From: Haladaptatus cibarius D43
GTDB lineage: Archaea > Halobacteriota > Halobacteria > Halobacteriales > Haladaptataceae
Assembly: GCF_000710615.1 (NCBI RefSeq)
Contig: NZ_JDTH01000006.1
Span: 1-64,000 of the forward strand
Length of the DNA: 64,000 nt
Direction: 5' to 3'
Every line of letters begins with the position of its first letter. Positions within the stretch are counted from its first letter, which is position 1. Below the pieces are notes generated by a model that worked only from the letters and a program-made list of their open reading frames with translations, was not told the DNA's origin and did no database searches. Position numbers and translations under genes: made by a program. Positions 62,431 to 64,000 of this stretch are shown in pieces.

Positions 62431-62800
62431 GGCGGCCCTTATCCTCGCACTCGGGAAACAAGAGCGGAACCTCGAACTGCTCGCCGGACTGCTCGAAAAC
62501 GGTGGTTACGATGTCGAAATTGCGACGAGTATGTCCGAGTTCGACGAATTGCTCTCCGTTCGGGACGACGTGGCACTTGCCGTCCTCGACGTTGACGGCT
62601 TTACTGAGGACATCTGGAAGCGCTGTGAGCAACTCAACGACCGCGACATTCCGATGCTCGTCCTCGCCGCACAGATTCCGCCCGCAATGCGCCAGAAGGC
62701 GGTCAGCAGGGGGGCACAGACGATTCTCGAAAAGCCGGTGGACAAAGCGGATTTGCAGGCGACGATACGCGGACTGATGGAATACATCCGAATGAACTGA
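62423..62800 (+). CDS. Degenerate receiver-domain protein, copy 2
   Basis: 125 residues from the ATG at 62423. Asp56 (VLDVDGF) and Lys104 (LEKPVD) are kept, but the acidic pair is replaced by LGKQERN and the switch Thr is Ala82, so it is more degenerate than copy 1. Otherwise the two are paralogues over their full length (VxSRGAQTILEKPVDKADLQATIRG). Coupled translation with KaiC copy 2 predicts a complex. Confidence 0.88.
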   Translation: MGEAALILALGKQERNLELLAGLLENGGYDVEIATSMSEFDELLSVRDDVALAVLDVDGFTEDIWKRCEQLNDRDIPMLVLAAQIPPAMRQKAVSRGAQTILEKPVDKADLQATIRGLMEYIRMN

Positions 62801-63237
62801 GGTCGGGTGAGGAGACACCGGTGGAGTTGCCGAATTTTTTCGTTTCGAGCGGAACGAGGCCGCGGACGTGCTGATTTCTGTGAAAAAGCGATTTTCGGTG
62901 GGGGCAAACCGATGACGAGTAGAGTTTGTCCGGCGACGATTGGGGTGGGGGAGGGCCGAAGCGTCAGCGGGGGGTTCAGGGGGACGGCTGGAGGTTCGGT
63001 GGCAGGCTGGACTCCAGTGCAACCGGAGTCCAGCGAGGGCCAAGGGGGAACCAACGCAGTTGGGTATCGTCGGGGCGGACAGGTGGGGGAGGGGATGCTA
63101 CGTCGTCATCAGTTACTGCTTCGTAGGGTACCTAATTCAGCACTACCACGAAACTACCGACCGTATCAAAACTACACACAGTATCAAAACCATCTATACT
63201 ATTCTGACTGGCGATTGTTTTCGGGGTAGTTACCCTG
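62801..63237. other. Long intergenic region with G-tracts and a hairpin
   Basis: About 440 bases between the receiver gene and the stop of the DUF6293-type gene. It contains G-tracts at 62942-62983 (runs of 4, 5, 3, 6 and 5 G), a hairpin at 63007-63033 and a short direct repeat GTATCAAAAC. Several open frames pass through, but their Gly/Arg-rich translations look like compositional artefacts and none has a good start. A structured RNA is possible, without support from a known family. Confidence 0.45.
63007..63033. repeat. 9-bp perfect hairpin
   Basis: CTGGACTCC and GGAGTCCAG flank the 9-base loop AGTGCAACC. It may fold in RNA from either strand. There is no poly-U after it, so it is not a classical terminator. 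Confidence 0.6.
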
Positions 63238-63978
63238 CTATAGTTTATGTCGGAATGCACGAAGCACGTCTCGACCCGTTTCGGTCAGCGTGACCTGCTT
63301 TTGCCGACCGACTTTCGAGACATCGACGTAGCCATCCTCGGCGAGTGGGTCAACGATGTTGGCGTTCAACAGCGCGAACTTCGCTTTGTCGTTCGCCGGA
63401 CTGCTCTCCGAGATGAACGACAGATTCGCACTCTCGGCGTAGTCGATGATGTCCTTTTTCTTCGGGGTGTAGACCTCCGTATCCACCTCTTCCAAATAAT
63501 CCATTACGGCGACTTGGTCGCGCGACGGCGATTCGATGGGATAGGTCGGAAGCACTTCTTCGCCGACGTAGCCGTAGCTCTGTCGTTCGTCTCGGTCTTG
63601 ATGTGCGTATCCCTCCGGTTGGACGTAGTACGCCGTGGCGTCCGTCGCCATGCAGGCGATGGCCGCGCCGACCGCGGAGAGTTTCGACCCGCTCGAAACG
63701 TTCACGCGCACGATGTCGTCTACGTGGTCGGAGACGAGCGTCGTGACGACGCCGAGAACGTCGTAGATGTCGAGCAAATCGACGGCCTCGCTTCGAACGT
63801 CGATTCCCTCATCCACCAAAACGGATTTCAGTTCGTCGTGATATGTTGGGCGCTCGCTCGCCGGGCCGTCGTGTTCGAGAAGATAGAGAACATCGACACC
63901 GTGTTCTCGGACTGGTTCGACGATTCTGTCGTATTCGTATCCGAGCGGCGCGATGTGAACCTCGTCGATGGATTGCAT
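63238..63978 (-). CDS. DUF6293/HFX_2341-type regulator: CARF-like sensor with winged helix
   Basis: 246 residues. The N-terminal part (about 1-150) is a Rossmann-like fold with VNVSSGSKLSAVGAAIACMA, the Gly-Ser-rich loop typical of CARF-related ligand-binding domains. The C-terminal part (about 160-246) is a winged helix (DYLEEVDTEVYTPKKKDIIDYAESANLSF; VSKVGRQKQVTLTETGRDVLRAF). This matches a haloarchaeal regulator family that includes HFX_2341. CARF domains usually bind cyclic oligonucleotides or nucleotides, but no CRISPR system is in the window. The remaining 22 bases to the end of the window hold nothing. Confidence 0.85.
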   Translation of the reverse strand: MQSIDEVHIAPLGYEYDRIVEPVREHGVDVLYLLEHDGPASERPTYHDELKSVLVDEGIDVRSEAVDLLDIYDVLGVVTTLVSDHVDDIVRVNVSSGSKLSAVGAAIACMATDATAYYVQPEGYAHQDRDERQSYGYVGEEVLPTYPIESPSRDQVAVMDYLEEVDTEVYTPKKKDIIDYAESANLSFISESSPANDKAKFALLNANIVDPLAEDGYVDVSKVGRQKQVTLTETGRDVLRAFRHKL

Positions 63979-64000
63979 TACTCGGTCGTTCGCCTCCGAC

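Noticed and set aside
62926-63126. Possible SRP or RNase P RNA in the G-rich region
   Set aside because: I looked for the conserved core segments of both RNAs and could not find them on either strand.
62807-63293. Overlapping Gly/Arg-rich frames after the second receiver gene
   Set aside because: No start signal, low complexity and no family resemblance; G-tract composition explains them.

Overview
This window comes from a halophilic archaeon (class Halobacteria). The predicted proteins are rich in Asp and Glu, most of the DNA is GC-rich, and the protein families are typical of haloarchaea: a Bat/HTH_10 sensor-regulator, a HalX response regulator, double-domain KaiC-like ATPases, twin-arginine signals on secreted proteins, a PGF-CTERM surface protein and an archaeal MutS with a helix-hairpin-helix domain. 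The genus cannot be fixed from sequence alone. I see no rRNA, tRNA, CRISPR array or intact insertion sequence.

Layout. 1-6.3 kb: the end of an M24 peptidase, a lamin-tail-domain protein with a long Ser/Asp tail, and a ferric-siderophore ABC system (ATPase, FAD protein, permease, binding protein). Two copies of the palindrome TTTAGG-N4-CCTAAA lie in its promoters. 6.4-13.5 kb: a secreted trypsin-like protein, a DUF389 membrane protein, a very large Bat-type regulator and a MutS-like gene with a one-base frameshift just before Walker A. 13.5-19.7 kb: a SHOCT protein, an Old-Yellow-Enzyme-like flavoenzyme, an XPB helicase, a CDGSH protein, threonine synthase and an HpcH aldolase. 20-27 kb: a lactate-oxidation locus (LutB-LutA fusion, LutC, large D-lactate dehydrogenase) next to two winged-helix regulators. 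27-33.5 kb: small membrane, hypothetical and regulatory genes.

33.5-43.2 kb is a glycerol/dihydroxyacetone locus. On + lie dhaK, dhaL and dhaM; on - lie glpK, glpF, a small membrane gene, ptsH and ptsI. HPr and enzyme I would feed phosphate to DhaM, which rephosphorylates the nucleotide on DhaL so that DhaK can phosphorylate dihydroxyacetone. No sugar EII permease is present. The convergence point of the two arms is interrupted by an AT-richer restriction-modification pair (Mrr-like nuclease and Dam-type methylase), and a second AT-rich insert separates dhaK from dhaL.

43.3-54.4 kb: metabolic and surface genes (aldo/keto reductase, SNase-LTD lipoprotein, DoxX, redoxin, acyl-CoA synthetase with a 9-bp tandem repeat, formamidase, ECM4-type GST), a mosaic pseudogene joining an ArsR-like regulator to a ChrA tail, an MFS carrier and a Rieske protein. 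54.7-62.8 kb: two paralogous copies of a two-gene module, a double KaiC ATPase overlapping a degenerate receiver-domain protein. Between the copies lie a PGF-CTERM surface protein, an RNase H-like exonuclease and a cyclase-family hydrolase. The window ends with a DUF6293-type regulator.

The duplicated KaiC/pseudo-receiver module is the best candidate for a poorly described system. The paired iron operators, the interrupted PTS-DHA locus and the mosaic pseudogene are the next most informative observations.
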